From assembly GCA_027351005.1 (NCBI GenBank), contig DAIEJF010000270.1:1-33752 (forward strand): a stretch of DNA of 33,752 bases, written 5' to 3'. Shown piece after piece: positions 1-8,061 of this stretch (position 1 is its first letter; each line of letters begins with the position of its first letter). The DNA comes from Paracoccaceae bacterium (GTDB taxonomy: Bacteria > Pseudomonadota > Alphaproteobacteria > Rhodobacterales > Rhodobacteraceae). Both the position numbers and the translations under genes were made by a program. Below the pieces are notes generated by a model, which did no database searches, was not told the DNA's origin, and saw only the letters and a list, made by a program, of their open reading frames with translations.

Positions 1-729
1 GGGGGCCCCGACCGGCGTCACCTCTGCCACCAGCGTGGGCGGGAAGGCGCCGTCGATCTCGCGGGCCGCGATGCGCCGCCCGCGGATCTTGTTGGACACG
101 TTTCCCCCGTGCACGATCTGCATCCAGCCCCCCGCGCCGCCGATCTGCCGCACGGTGCCATGCCGCGCCAGATCCATGTGCTGGATCGACGGCGCCGTCA
201 CCACCTCGGCCCCGTAGGGCGCCAGGTAGCTGAAGAACGCGTTCGAACGGTGCGCCAGCCGGTAAAGCCGCCCGCGCCCCAGAATGAAACCGTTGGTAAA
301 GTTGTAGCCGCCCGGCGCGCAGCCCGCGGCCTCGACTGCCGCCTGCACCCGCTCGACATGGTCGAGCGCCAGCGCGTCGTCATTGTCAAGCCGGGTGGTC
401 AGCAGGTGGTCGGGCGCAAAGTCGAAGGTTTCGCGGATCGAGCGGGGCCAGCCCGAGGCCGGGAAGAGCCCGGTGAAATAGGGGATGAAGGGAAACTGCC
501 GCTGGCAGGCCGCGATGCGGTCGCGGAACTCGGGCGGCGTCGCGTCGTCGAAATAGATCACCCAGTGAAACCGGCGGCTCGTCTGCTCCGCGACCGAGGG
601 CAGGCAATAGCGTTCGAACAGCGCGAACCGCTCGGCCAGCCAGCCCGGCCGGTTGCGGATGGCACTTTCGCGTCCCGGCGTCGCCAGGTTGAAGCGCGTC
701 ATCAGCACATGTTCGTAGCGCGCGCCCAT
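1..729 (-). CDS. Putative rhamnosyltransferase-like glycosyltransferase (partial, C-terminus beyond the left edge)
   Basis: This frame is missing from the ORF track because it has no stop inside the window; 243 codons are visible. The protein starts MGARYEHVLMTRFNL and carries GWLAERFALFERYCLPSV, then FHWVIYFDDATP and a central TTRLDNDDA acidic motif. That pattern (FNL near the start, PSV..Q, YFD..TP, RLDNDD) matches the 'putative rhamnosyl transferase' family found in Rhodobacteraceae, which would move a sugar from a nucleotide donor onto a surface glycan. The LDNDD stretch is the likely metal/nucleotide-sugar site. The ATG at 729 has only a weak purine-rich stretch (GGATCACCGGA) in front; an in-frame GTG about 10 codons upstream is an alternative start. 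The two ORF-track entries here (198..389, 386..745) are out-of-frame shadows. The family call is from recalled sequence pattern; the acceptor is unknown. Confidence 0.72.
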   Translation of the reverse strand, partial: MGARYEHVLMTRFNLATPGRESAIRNRPGWLAERFALFERYCLPSVAEQTSRRFHWVIYFDDATPPEFRDRIAACQRQFPFIPYFTGLFPASGWPRSIRETFDFAPDHLLTTRLDNDDALALDHVERVQAAVEAAGCAPGGYNFTNGFILGRGRLYRLAHRSNAFFSYLAPYGAEVVTAPSIQHMDLARHGTVRQIGGAGGWMQIVHGGNVSNKIRGRRIAAREIDGAFPPTLVAEVTPVGAP

Positions 730-1067
730 TCCGGTGATCCGCCATTGCCCATCCGGCACAGGCTTAGCGCGTTTCCGATTCGCCCGCCAAGCACCCTTGC
801 GTCGGGCGGGTTGTGGGCCGTGCGGAAACGCCACAGCCGGGCCATTTCCCTTGCGGAAACGATCGCCCGCCCGGCCGTGGTCGGCAGGCGTCAGGCCGCG
901 CCTGCACCGCCGCGAAGGCATTAACCTTCCGTCAACCTGCCGCAGCTTCGGCACAATTCCCGGTGATACCGAAGGGCCTCGGGTGGGGGTGTCGGTCGGA
1001 GGCAATGTGGCCCCGGCCCGTTGCAATCGGGCGCGGCAGGGTTGTCGTCGCCGGAAAGGGATCGGCA
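730..1067. other. 338-bp intergenic region between divergent genes
   Basis: No convincing gene lies here. It separates the minus-strand glycosyltransferase start from the plus-strand secreted protein start. It is GC-rich with no AT-rich promoter block. What stands out is a TTAA-N7-TCAAC sequence at 921-936, close to the CtrA consensus of alphaproteobacteria, and two copies of GCGGAAACG near 820-865. A short inverted repeat (CCCGCC/GGCGGG) sits around 783-810. The ORFs drawn across this gap (813..1604 before residue 86, 932..1135) read as low-complexity arginine/proline text and are not credible genes. Confidence 0.5.
921..936. promoter_or_regulatory. Possible CtrA-type binding site
   Basis: The sequence TTAACCTTCCGTCAAC has the TTAA-N7-TTAAC layout of the CtrA box with one mismatch (TCAAC). 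It lies about 130 bp upstream of the GTG start of the secreted VPxPA protein. In Rhodobacterales CtrA controls motility, gene transfer agent and surface genes, so a surface protein would be a plausible target. A single near-match in one intergenic region can occur by chance. Confidence 0.25.
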
Positions 1068-1604
1068 GTGAAGACGCTTTTCCGCGTAATCGCCCTGTCA
1101 CTCATGGCCGCGGCCCCCGCCCGTGCCGCCACCATCTCGATGACCAGTGGTGGCAGCTATGCGCTGACGCCGGGCAACGCCTACCTCTTTTCGAGCGCGC
1201 TCGCGACCAGCAACGCGCCGGGCAAGGTTACCTTCCACCTGACCGCCGACGCCGCAGCCGCCCCCTTTGTCGTCGATGCCAACGTGGGCAGCATCCGCAT
1301 CTTCGGCAACCTGGTGAACCCGGTGCTGAGCTGGTCCGCCGGCAGTTCCGTTTTGGCCCAGACGGCGCTGACCCCGCTCTACAGCGGCACCACGATCAGC
1401 GGCTATACCGGCTCGCTGGCCGAACGGATCACGGCCTCGGTGCTCAGCCAGACCCTGACGCTCAGTTGGGGCAAGGTGACCGGGTCGACCTATCTGGCGC
1501 TGTCGGTCACCACGGTGCCGATTCCGACGACCCTGGCCATGTTTGCCACGGGGCTTGGCGTGCTTGTCCTGATCCGCCGTCGTGGCCGCGCCGCTTCCGC
1601 CTGA
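1068..1604 (+). CDS. Secreted protein with VPxPA-type C-terminal sorting signal
   Basis: The ORF track starts this at 813, but the protein-like part begins at GTG 1068, preceded by GGAAAGGG at good spacing, giving 178 aa. Residues 1-21 (VKTLFRVIALSLMAAAPARA) are a clear signal peptide. The middle is small, polar and rich in Ser, Thr, Ala and Gly with alternating beta-like segments, and shows no recognised catalytic motif. The C-terminus reads VPIPTT, then a hydrophobic stretch (LAMFATGLGVLVLI), then RRRGR: the tripartite layout of PEP-CTERM/VPLPA-CTERM anchors processed by exosortase-type or rhombosortase-like systems in Gram-negatives. It is therefore probably exported and held at or released from the cell surface. 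No sorting enzyme is visible in the window. The gene is convergent with the DUF6473 gene, with only 8 bp between stops. Confidence 0.68.
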   Translation: MKTLFRVIALSLMAAAPARAATISMTSGGSYALTPGNAYLFSSALATSNAPGKVTFHLTADAAAAPFVVDANVGSIRIFGNLVNPVLSWSAGSSVLAQTALTPLYSGTTISGYTGSLAERITASVLSQTLTLSWGKVTGSTYLALSVTTVPIPTTLAMFATGLGVLVLIRRRGRAASA

Positions 1605-1612
1605 CCGGCAGC

Positions 1613-2440
1613 CTATACCAACCGCCGCAGCACGGGTGCCAGCGCCTGCGCGATGTCGGCATGGGCCGCAGCCCCCGGAAGCCCGATCGCCGTGGCCGGG
1701 TCCAGCGAAGCGTCGTTCAGCCGTTCGGCCCCGGCGCTGCGCTCGGAATGCCTTTCCACCGCCTCGACGCAGGCCGCCGCCGCCTGTGCCGCCTGTTCCA
1801 GCGACGGCCGGTCCACCAGCAGGGGTTCAAGGTCCAGCCGCGGCGGAGCCCCGGCGGGCGGCGGCGCATCCGCCCCGATCCAGAGCAGCACCGCGGGCCG
1901 CTCGACCAGGTGCAAGAGCTGGCGCGTGCGGATCAGCCAGGTTGCCCGCAGTTCGTCGACCACCGAGGCGAAGCGCTGGGGCGACAGCCTCTGAAGGGTC
2001 GACAGCATGTGGCGGGTGAAGTTGAACTCGGCAAAGTCCACCTCACGAAACAGAGCGCGCAGCGGCGGCGCGGCGCGCAGGAACCGGTCGTTGCGGCGCG
2101 GATGCACTGCATAGAACCGGTTGGTCATGTTCTGCGCCCCCAGCGCCTGCACCACCACGACCCGCGCCCCGCGGCAGATTTCCAGCACGTCAGGATCGTT
2201 CAGAAACGCATCTACCCCGGCATTCACGCAGCCCAGGTTCACCATCCGCAGCCCCGTGGCGGCGCCGATCAGCGCGGGCCAGGGACGCTCGACCAGCCGC
2301 CCGTAGGTTTCGGTGCCCCCCAGCACGGCGACATAGGCGCCATCCAGCCGCTGCGGCGGCCCGCGGAATACCAGTTTCGACGCGCCATAGCGACATGGCG
2401 AATAATTCAGGGCGCTTTCGCCCAGCCGTTCGTAGGCCAT
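1613..2440 (-). CDS. DUF6473 family protein
   Basis: The protein is 275 aa from ATG 2440, chosen over the upstream start at 2512 because GGTGGGAGCA lies directly before it and the family usually begins MxYExLG. Recognisable blocks are NYSPCRYGASKLVFRGP, the YVAVLGGTETYG segment, VNLGCVNAGVDAFLNDP and ALGAQNMTNRFYAVHPRRNDRFL. These match the DUF6473 proteins that occur widely in Rhodobacterales and have no established function. The glycine-rich LGGTE block and the later LLWIGAD strand hint at an SGNH-hydrolase-like or Rossmann-type fold, but that is inference. The first part of the ORF-track entry (MRFRSLERPKAQ...) is upstream sequence. The gene is divergent from 3-hydroxybutyryl-CoA dehydrogenase and convergent with the VPxPA protein. 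Confidence 0.75.
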   Translation of the reverse strand: MAYERLGESALNYSPCRYGASKLVFRGPPQRLDGAYVAVLGGTETYGRLVERPWPALIGAATGLRMVNLGCVNAGVDAFLNDPDVLEICRGARVVVVQALGAQNMTNRFYAVHPRRNDRFLRAAPPLRALFREVDFAEFNFTRHMLSTLQRLSPQRFASVVDELRATWLIRTRQLLHLVERPAVLLWIGADAPPPAGAPPRLDLEPLLVDRPSLEQAAQAAAACVEAVERHSERSAGAERLNDASLDPATAIGLPGAAAHADIAQALAPVLRRLV

Positions 2441-2543
2441 TGCTCCCACCGTTCTTCGACTCACCCATGCGAGAGCCTGCGCCTTGGGTCTTTCCAAACT
2501 CCTAAACCGCAATTTTGAGCCGAACTTTCAATGTCTCGCGGCC

Positions 2544-2573
2544 TTGCGCCCGTGCCGCGCCGCCGCATAGGAT
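2544..2573 (+). promoter_or_regulatory. Candidate sigma-70 promoter of hbd
   Basis: TTGCGC (2544-2549), an 18-bp spacer and TAGGAT (2568-2573) lie about 30 bp before the ATG at 2603. The same style (TTGCCT-N18-TAGGCT) is seen upstream of the beta-CASP nuclease gene in this window, which supports it as the local promoter pattern. Transcription would start near 2580. Confidence 0.4.
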
Positions 2574-2602
2574 GGCCGCCGCAAGCGAAGGGAGTCGGCG
2601 GC

Positions 2603-3478
2603 ATGGAAATCCGGCAGGTCGGCGTGGTCGGCGCGGGGCAGATGGGCAATGGCATCGCACATGTCTTCGCGCTGGCGGGCTACGATGTTCTGCTGACCGA
2701 CATCAGCCAGACGAGCCTCGACAAGGCGCTGTCGACCATCGACCGCAACCTCGAGCGTCAGGTCCAGCGCGGCAAGATCGGCGCCGAGGTCAAGGCCGCC
2801 GCCCTGGCGCGCATCCGCACCACGCTGAAACTGGCGGACCTGGGCCCGAGCGACCTGATCATCGAGGCCGCGACCGAGCGCGAGACGGTGAAGCAGGCGA
2901 TCTTCGAGGATCTGCTGCCGCATCTGAAGCCGACGACGATCCTGACCTCGAACACCTCGTCGATCTCGATCACCCGCCTGGCCAGCCGCACCGATCGGCC
3001 GGAAAAGTTCATGGGGTTCCACTTCATGAACCCGGTGCCGGTGATGCAGCTGGTGGAACTGATCCGCGGGATCGCCACCGACAAGGAAACCTACCAGACG
3101 CTGCTGGGCGTGGTGAACGCACTGGGCAAGACCGCGGCCAGCGCCGAGGATTTCCCCGCCTTCATCGTGAACCGGATCCTGATGCCGATGATCAACGAGG
3201 CGGTCTACACGCTCTACGAGGGCGTGGGCTCGGTGAAGTCGATCGACGAGTCGCTGAAGCTTGGGGCCAACCACCCGATGGGGCCGCTGGAACTGGCGGA
3301 TTTCATCGGGCTGGATACCTGCCTTGCCATCATGAACGTGCTGCACGAGGGGCTTGCCGACACCAAGTACCGGCCCTGCCCGCTTCTGGTGAAATATGTC
3401 GAGGCGGGCTGGCTGGGCCGCAAGACCCAGCGCGGCTTCTACGACTACCGGGGCGAGACGCCGGTGCCGACACGCTAG
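2603..3478 (+). CDS. hbd: 3-hydroxybutyryl-CoA dehydrogenase
   Basis: The protein is 291 aa from ATG 2603, with AAGGGAG 12 bp upstream; the ORF-track start at 2531 adds 24 unlikely residues. It interconverts acetoacetyl-CoA and 3-hydroxybutyryl-CoA with NAD(P), serving butanoate/fatty acid metabolism and linking to polyhydroxybutyrate and ethylmalonyl-CoA chemistry in this group. The Rossmann motif is GAGQMG (residues 10-15). The TSNTSS strand (115-120) and GFHFMNPVP (His140) carry the family's active-site Ser and His, followed by PAFIVNR with the Asn. The C-terminal half (MGPLELADFIGLD, GRKTQRGFYDY) is the usual dimerisation domain. Length is typical for a single-domain family member. It is followed by a hairpin element and then the SDR-like gene. 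Confidence 0.95.
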   Translation: MEIRQVGVVGAGQMGNGIAHVFALAGYDVLLTDISQTSLDKALSTIDRNLERQVQRGKIGAEVKAAALARIRTTLKLADLGPSDLIIEAATERETVKQAIFEDLLPHLKPTTILTSNTSSISITRLASRTDRPEKFMGFHFMNPVPVMQLVELIRGIATDKETYQTLLGVVNALGKTAASAEDFPAFIVNRILMPMINEAVYTLYEGVGSVKSIDESLKLGANHPMGPLELADFIGLDTCLAIMNVLHEGLADTKYRPCPLLVKYVEAGWLGRKTQRGFYDYRGETPVPTR

Positions 3479-3489
3479 GCGGCCCGCGG

Positions 3490-3520
3490 CCGGGGGCGCT
3501 GCCCCCGGACCCCCGGGATA
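3490..3520. repeat. GC-rich palindromic intergenic element (REP-like), possible terminator
   Basis: Just behind the hbd stop lies CCGGGGGC-GCT-GCCCCCGG, a perfect 8-bp stem with a 3-nt loop (3490-3508), then ACCCCCGGGATATTT. From memory, sequences of the form GGGGGC-loop-GCCCCCGGACCCCC...TATTT recur between genes in many Rhodobacteraceae genomes, so this may be a dispersed repeat. It may also end the hbd transcript, although no proper T-run follows. Only one copy is seen in this window. Confidence 0.5.
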
Positions 3521-3545
3521 TTTGCGGACCGAAAATGGGGTGGCG

Positions 3546-4403
3546 ATGACACGGACACTTCTGTCGCTGGGGCATGGCTATTCGGCCCGGGCGCTGGCGG
3601 CGCGGCTGATGGCGCAGGGCTGGCGGGTGATCGGAACCACGCGCAGCCCCGACAAGGCCGAGCGTCTGCGCGCCGAGGGGGTCGAGCCGCTGATCTGGCC
3701 GGGGAACGACCTTGGCCCGGCGCTGGCCGCGGCCACGCATCTGCTGAGCTCGGTTGCGCCCGATGCGGCGGGCGACCCCGTGCTGCGGGCGGACGGCGCG
3801 CGGATCGCGGCCTCGGGGGTCGTGTGGGCAGGCTACCTGTCGACCACCGGGGTCTATGGCGACCGGCAGGGCGGCTGGGTCGACGAGGGATCGGCCCTGA
3901 CCCCGGCCACCGAACGCGGGCGCGCCCGGGTGGCGGCCGAGGCTGCCTGGCGCGCGACAGGGCTGCCGCTGCACATCTTCCGCCTGGCCGGCATCTACGG
4001 CCCCGGCCGCGGCCCGTTCGAGAAGGTCCGCGACGGCAGCGCGCGGCGCATCCTGAAGCCGGGCCAGGTGTTCAGCCGCATCCATGTCGAGGATATCGCC
4101 CAGGTGCTGGAGGCCTCGATCGCCCGGCCCAATCCGGGCGCCGTCTACAACCTCTGCGATGACGACCCCGCCCCGCCCGAGGATGTGCTGTCGGAGGCCG
4201 CGCGGCTGCTTGGCCTGCCCGAGCCGCCGGCAGTACCCTATGACCCGGCCACCCTGTCGCCGATGGCCGCGAGCTTCTATGCCGAAAGCAAGCGGGTCAG
4301 GAACGACCGGATCAAGACCGAGCTGGGCGTGCGCCTGCGCTATCCCGACTATCGCGCGGGGCTGGCTGCGCTGCTGGCCGAGGAGACCCGTTCCAGCACA
4401 TAG
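3546..4403 (+). CDS. SDR-family NAD(P)-dependent epimerase/oxidoreductase-like protein
   Basis: The protein is 286 aa from ATG 3546 (MTRTLLSLGHGYSARAL), preceded by GGGGTGGCG. The upstream part of the ORF-track entry overlaps hbd and the palindrome and is discarded. An N-terminal dinucleotide-binding motif GHGYSA (residues 9-14) fits the atypical extended SDR group that includes E. coli YeeZ. Later blocks are YLSTTGVYGD, FRLAGIYGPGRGPF and SRIHVEDIAQ, typical of epimerase-like SDRs. The usual YxxxK pair is not obvious, as in other atypical members, so the reaction is uncertain. It lies 67 bp behind hbd on the same strand and may share its transcript. Its last 55 bp overlap the convergent methyltransferase gene. 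Confidence 0.8.
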   Translation: MTRTLLSLGHGYSARALAARLMAQGWRVIGTTRSPDKAERLRAEGVEPLIWPGNDLGPALAAATHLLSSVAPDAAGDPVLRADGARIAASGVVWAGYLSTTGVYGDRQGGWVDEGSALTPATERGRARVAAEAAWRATGLPLHIFRLAGIYGPGRGPFEKVRDGSARRILKPGQVFSRIHVEDIAQVLEASIARPNPGAVYNLCDDDPAPPEDVLSEAARLLGLPEPPAVPYDPATLSPMAASFYAESKRVRNDRIKTELGVRLRYPDYRAGLAALLAEETRSST

Positions 4404-5158
4404 CCCCGGCTGGTCGAGGGGCCGAGCCGCGGGTGGGTGGCGATCGTATGGGCGAGCGAGGGGATCTGCCAGCTGTCCAGCACCCGGTAGCCCGCCGTCG
4501 CCAGTTCGGCCTCGAAGGCGGCACGGGCGCGGATCTGGTAGGGCACACGCGCCGCGCCGATCTGCTCCAGCGTGGTGACGGCGGCGCCGTCGCGCGTGGC
4601 GACCTTGTTCAGGATGAGATGCGCGGGTGGGGCGGGCAGGCGGCCAAGGAAGGCCGCGAAGGGCTCGTCGAGGTATTGCAGAAGCCCCGATGCCAGCAGC
4701 AGATCCACCCCCGCCAACCCGTCGAACGTCTCGGTGAAGCGGATCGCCGCGGGCAGGTGCCCCGCCGCCTGCCGGGTGCGGGCGGCGCGGATGATGGCGG
4801 GCAGGTCGTAGACGGTCCAGTCCAGCGCGCCAAGGTCGAGCAGGCGGGAAAAGGCGATATGCTTGGTGCCCAGATGCCCGCCCGCGTCCAGCACCCGAAG
4901 CCCCGGCCGCGCCAGCCGCGAAAGCCACAGGATCACCGGGTAATCCCAGAGCGCGACCTGCGCCATCTCGGCGAAGGTGACATCGACGATGGCGTCATGG
5001 TCATATCCCGCCAGCCGCGTCTTGGGCACCGCGGCCAGCGCCGTGGCGGGGTCGGGGTAGGCCCCCGCAAAGCGCGGCGCGCGGCCTGCAAGCACCCTGG
5101 CGCGGGCCAGCGCGGCCGACAGGCCAAGCCGCATCTCGCGCCGCACGCGTCCTGCCAT
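4349..5158 (-). CDS. TIGR04325 family methyltransferase
   Basis: The protein is 269 aa from ATG 5158; a GTG at 5164, two codons earlier, is an equally possible start because AGGAAGGGGCAGGA serves both. The blocks FAGAYPDPATALAAV, WDYPVILWLSRL, LRVLDAGGHLGTKHIAF (class I SAM-binding glycine motif), LDWTVYDLP and DLLLASGLLQYLDEP match the putative methyltransferases of TIGR04325, usually found in surface-polysaccharide or rhamnan-type clusters. It would use S-adenosylmethionine; the acceptor is unknown. The reading frame runs 55 bp into the convergent SDR gene. It lies downstream of dxs (98-bp gap) on the same strand, with no obvious functional tie to isoprenoids. Confidence 0.82.
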   Translation of the reverse strand: MAGRVRREMRLGLSAALARARVLAGRAPRFAGAYPDPATALAAVPKTRLAGYDHDAIVDVTFAEMAQVALWDYPVILWLSRLARPGLRVLDAGGHLGTKHIAFSRLLDLGALDWTVYDLPAIIRAARTRQAAGHLPAAIRFTETFDGLAGVDLLLASGLLQYLDEPFAAFLGRLPAPPAHLILNKVATRDGAAVTTLEQIGAARVPYQIRARAAFEAELATAGYRVLDSWQIPSLAHTIATHPRLGPSTSRGYVLERVSSASSAASPAR

Positions 5159-5262
5159 TCCCACGTCCTGCCCCTTCCTGTTCGGGCCAGCCTAGATGGC
5201 GGGGGCGGCGGGCGGAAGCGGGGCGGCCGGGGAAAATGCGGCGGGATTGTTGAGGGCGGGCG

Positions 5263-7179
5263 CTACGCGCGTTTGCCCACCACGGCCACGCCCAGAACCT
5301 CGAGCACCTTCGCCTCGATCTGCGGGGCGTTCATGCCGGCCACGGCGTACATGGCTTCGGGGCTGGCCTGATCGATGAAGATGTCGGGCAGCACAAGGCT
5401 GCGGAACTTCAGGCCGCGGTCGAAGGCGCCCTCTTCGGCCAGAAGCTGCGCCACATGGCTGCCGAAGCCGCCGATTGCGCCCTCTTCCACGGTGATCAGC
5501 GCCTCGTGCCCCGCGGCGAGCCGCAGGATCAGCTCGCGGTCGAGCGGCTTGGCAAAGCGGGCATCGGCCACGGTGGGCGAGATGCCCCGGGCGGCCAGCG
5601 CCTCGGCGGCCTTCTGCACCTCGCTGAGGCGGGTGCCGAAGGACAGCAGCGCCACCCGGGCGCCCTCGCGGATGATCCGGCCACGGCCGATCTCAAGTGG
5701 CACGCCGCGGGTGGGAAGTTCGACCCCCACGCCCTCGCCTCGCGGGAAGCGGAAGGCGATCGGGCCTGCGTCATGCGCGGCGGCTGTGGCGACCATGTGG
5801 ACCAGCTCGGCCTCGTCGGCGGCGGCCATCACCACCATGCCGGGCAGGTTCGCAAGGAAGGCCACGTCGAAGGCGCCCGCATGGGTCGCGCCATCGGCGC
5901 CCACCAGCCCGGCCCGGTCGATGGCAAAGCGCACCGGCAGGCGCTGGATCGCCACGTCATGCACGACCTGGTCGTAGCCGCGCTGCAGGAAGGTGGAATA
6001 GAGCGCGCAGAAGGGCTTCATGCCCCCCGCGGCAAGGCCCGCCGCAAAGGTCACGGCATGCTGTTCGGCGATGCCCACGTCGAAGCAGCGCTTGGGAAAG
6101 CGTTCGGCAAAGAGGTTCAGCCCGGTGCCATCGGGCATCGCCGCGGTGATCGCGACGATCCGGCCATCGGCCTCGGCCTCTTTCAGCAGCGCCTGGGCGA
6201 AGACCTTTGTGTAGCTTGGCGCGTTGGACGGCGCCTTGGCCTGGACCCCGGTCAGCACGTCGAACTTGGCCGTCGCATGGCCGCGGTCGGCCGCCTCTTC
6301 GGCGGGGGCGTAGCCTTTGCCCTTGCGGGTCAGAACATGGATCAGGATCGGCCCGGTGGCACGCGCCCGCGCGGTGCGCAGCACGGGTAGAAGCTGGTCC
6401 AGATCGTGCCCGTCGACCGGGCCGATGTAGCTGAACCCCAGTTCCTCGAACAGCGTCCCCCCCACGGTCATGCCTTTCAGCATTTCCTTGGCCCGGCGTG
6501 CGCCCTCCTGAAACGGTTCCGGCAGGAAGCTGACCGCGCCCTTGGCCACGGCCTTCAGGTCCTGGAACGGGGCCCCGGCATAAAGCCGCGAGAGATAGGA
6601 CGACAGCGCGCCCACGGGCGGCGCGATCGACATCTCGTTGTCGTTCAGGATGACGAAGAGCCGCTTTTTCAGGTGGCCTGCGTTGTTCATCGCCTCGAAG
6701 GCCATGCCCGCGCTCATCGCGCCGTCGCCGATCACCGCGATGGCATCGCCCACGTCCGCAGCCCCAAGGTCGCGCGCGCAGGCAAACCCCAGGGCGGCCG
6801 AGATCGAGGTGGACGAATGCGCCGCCCCGAACGGGTCATAGGGGCTTTCCGACCGCTTGGTGAACCCCGACAGCCCGTCCTTCATCCGAAGCGTGCGGAT
6901 GCGGTCGCGCCGTCCGGTCAGGATCTTGTGCGGATAGCACTGGTGCCCCACGTCCCAGATCAGCTTGTCACGGGGCGTGTCGAACACGGCATGCAGCGCC
7001 ACCGTCAGTTCCACCACGCCAAGGCCCGCGCCAAGATGCCCGCCGGTGACCGACACGGCCGAGATCGTCTCGGCCCGCAATTCGTCGGCCAGCGTCTTCA
7101 GCTCACGGTCGCTCAGCGCCTTCAGATCGGCCGGAACCGTCACGCGGTCCAGTGTCGGGGTCTGGGGTCGTTCGGTCAT
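5263..7179 (-). CDS. dxs: 1-deoxy-D-xylulose-5-phosphate synthase
   Basis: The protein is 638 aa, full length for the family. It condenses pyruvate and glyceraldehyde 3-phosphate, with thiamine diphosphate and Mg, to DXP, the entry and flux-controlling step of the MEP isoprenoid pathway and a source for thiamine and pyridoxal. Visible motifs are [16 protein letters not shown] and [17 protein letters not shown] in the N-terminal part, [18 protein letters not shown] with the cofactor GDG...N signature, then in the transketolase-like domain [18 protein letters not shown] and [18 protein letters not shown]. The C-terminal domain ends [14 protein letters not shown]. The ATG at 7179 is preceded by GGAGCGGCCG, and the gene starts 15 bp behind the ispA stop, so it is the last gene of the HDAC-like/xseB/ispA/dxs operon. 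Confidence 0.97.
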   Translation of the reverse strand: MTERPQTPTLDRVTVPADLKALSDRELKTLADELRAETISAVSVTGGHLGAGLGVVELTVALHAVFDTPRDKLIWDVGHQCYPHKILTGRRDRIRTLRMKDGLSGFTKRSESPYDPFGAAHSSTSISAALGFACARDLGAADVGDAIAVIGDGAMSAGMAFEAMNNAGHLKKRLFVILNDNEMSIAPPVGALSSYLSRLYAGAPFQDLKAVAKGAVSFLPEPFQEGARRAKEMLKGMTVGGTLFEELGFSYIGPVDGHDLDQLLPVLRTARARATGPILIHVLTRKGKGYAPAEEAADRGHATAKFDVLTGVQAKAPSNAPSYTKVFAQALLKEAEADGRIVAITAAMPDGTGLNLFAERFPKRCFDVGIAEQHAVTFAAGLAAGGMKPFCALYSTFLQRGYDQVVHDVAIQRLPVRFAIDRAGLVGADGATHAGAFDVAFLANLPGMVVMAAADEAELVHMVATAAAHDAGPIAFRFPRGEGVGVELPTRGVPLEIGRGRIIREGARVALLSFGTRLSEVQKAAEALAARGISPTVADARFAKPLDRELILRLAAGHEALITVEEGAIGGFGSHVAQLLAEEGAFDRGLKFRSLVLPDIFIDQASPEAMYAVAGMNAPQIEAKVLEVLGVAVVGKRA

Positions 7180-7194
7180 CGGCCGCTCCGGGCG

Positions 7195-8061
7195 TTACAT
7201 GTCGCGCGCAATAACGAAGCGGGCACAGTGGCGCAAGGTATCCGCCGCGTCGCCATAGGGCAGCAGGGCGGCCTCGGCGTCCTCGACCAGCGCGCGCGCG
7301 CGGTCCCGCGCGCCGTCCAGCCCGAGCAGCGACACGAAGGTCGCCTTGCCGGCCGCCGCATCCTTCTGCAAGCGCTTGCCCGCCTTCGCCGCATCCCCCG
7401 TCACGTCAAGGATGTCGTCGGCGATCTGGAAGGCCAGCCCCAGCGCCGTCGCATAGGCGGCAAGCGGCGCGGGATCGGCACCTGCGATCACCGCGCCCGC
7501 CTCGGCCGACCAGCGGATCAGGGCGCCGGTCTTGCCGGCCTGAAGCCGGGTGATCTGGGCCAGCGTCAGCGGCGTGGCCGAGGTTTCGGCGGCCATGTCC
7601 AGCGCCTGACCCAGCACCATCCCCTGGGCACCCGCTGCACGGGCAAGCCCCGCGACCAGCGCGATGCGCACCTCTGCCGACCCCAGGGCGGGGTCGGAGA
7701 GAAGCTCGAAGGCCAGGGTCTGAAGCGCGTCGCCCGCCAGGATCGCGGTCGCCTCGTCCCATTTCACATGGACGGTGGGCTGGCCGCGGCGCAGGTCGTC
7801 ATCGTCCATCGCGGGCAGGTCGTCATGCACCAGGCTGTAGGCGTGCAGCGCCTCGGCCGCCGCCGCCGCCGCTACCGCCTGATCCGGCGACACCCCGTGC
7901 AGCCGCGCGCCTTCCAGCACCAGGAAGCCGCGCAGCCCCTTGCCACCCTGAACCGCGTAGCGCATCGCATCGGTCAGCGGCAGGTCTTCGCGGTGGCCCA
8001 GCACGGCCAGCAGATGCGCCTGTACCCGGGCCGCATCCTCGGCCAGAGCGGTGACGAACAT
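7195..8061 (-). CDS. ispA: Polyprenyl synthetase, farnesyl diphosphate synthase type
   Basis: The protein is 288 aa from ATG 8061, which overlaps the xseB stop by one base (TGATG). The ORF-track start at 8064 is a TTG one codon earlier. It joins isopentenyl and dimethylallyl diphosphate into geranyl and farnesyl diphosphate. The first aspartate-rich motif is DDLPAMDDDD (about residues 80-89) followed by RRGQ; the two extra residues between its aspartates are typical of bacterial (type II) farnesyl diphosphate synthases. The second is DDILDVTGD, and YAVQGGKGLR carries the diphosphate-binding residues. Product length (farnesyl or geranylgeranyl) cannot be settled from the motif alone. Co-transcription with dxs makes sense as pathway start plus chain elongation. 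Confidence 0.93.
   Translation of the reverse strand: MFVTALAEDAARVQAHLLAVLGHREDLPLTDAMRYAVQGGKGLRGFLVLEGARLHGVSPDQAVAAAAAAEALHAYSLVHDDLPAMDDDDLRRGQPTVHVKWDEATAILAGDALQTLAFELLSDPALGSAEVRIALVAGLARAAGAQGMVLGQALDMAAETSATPLTLAQITRLQAGKTGALIRWSAEAGAVIAGADPAPLAAYATALGLAFQIADDILDVTGDAAKAGKRLQKDAAAGKATFVSLLGLDGARDRARALVEDAEAALLPYGDAADTLRHCARFVIARDM

Noticed and set aside
734-2518. 594-aa plus-strand ORF
   Set aside because: It spans an intergenic region, runs out of frame through the VPxPA gene and is antisense to DUF6473; no motif and shadow composition.
5263-8061. Part of a photosynthesis gene cluster because of dxs and ispA
   Set aside because: No bch, crt or puf genes are present; the HDAC-like/xseB/ispA/dxs set is an ordinary housekeeping arrangement.
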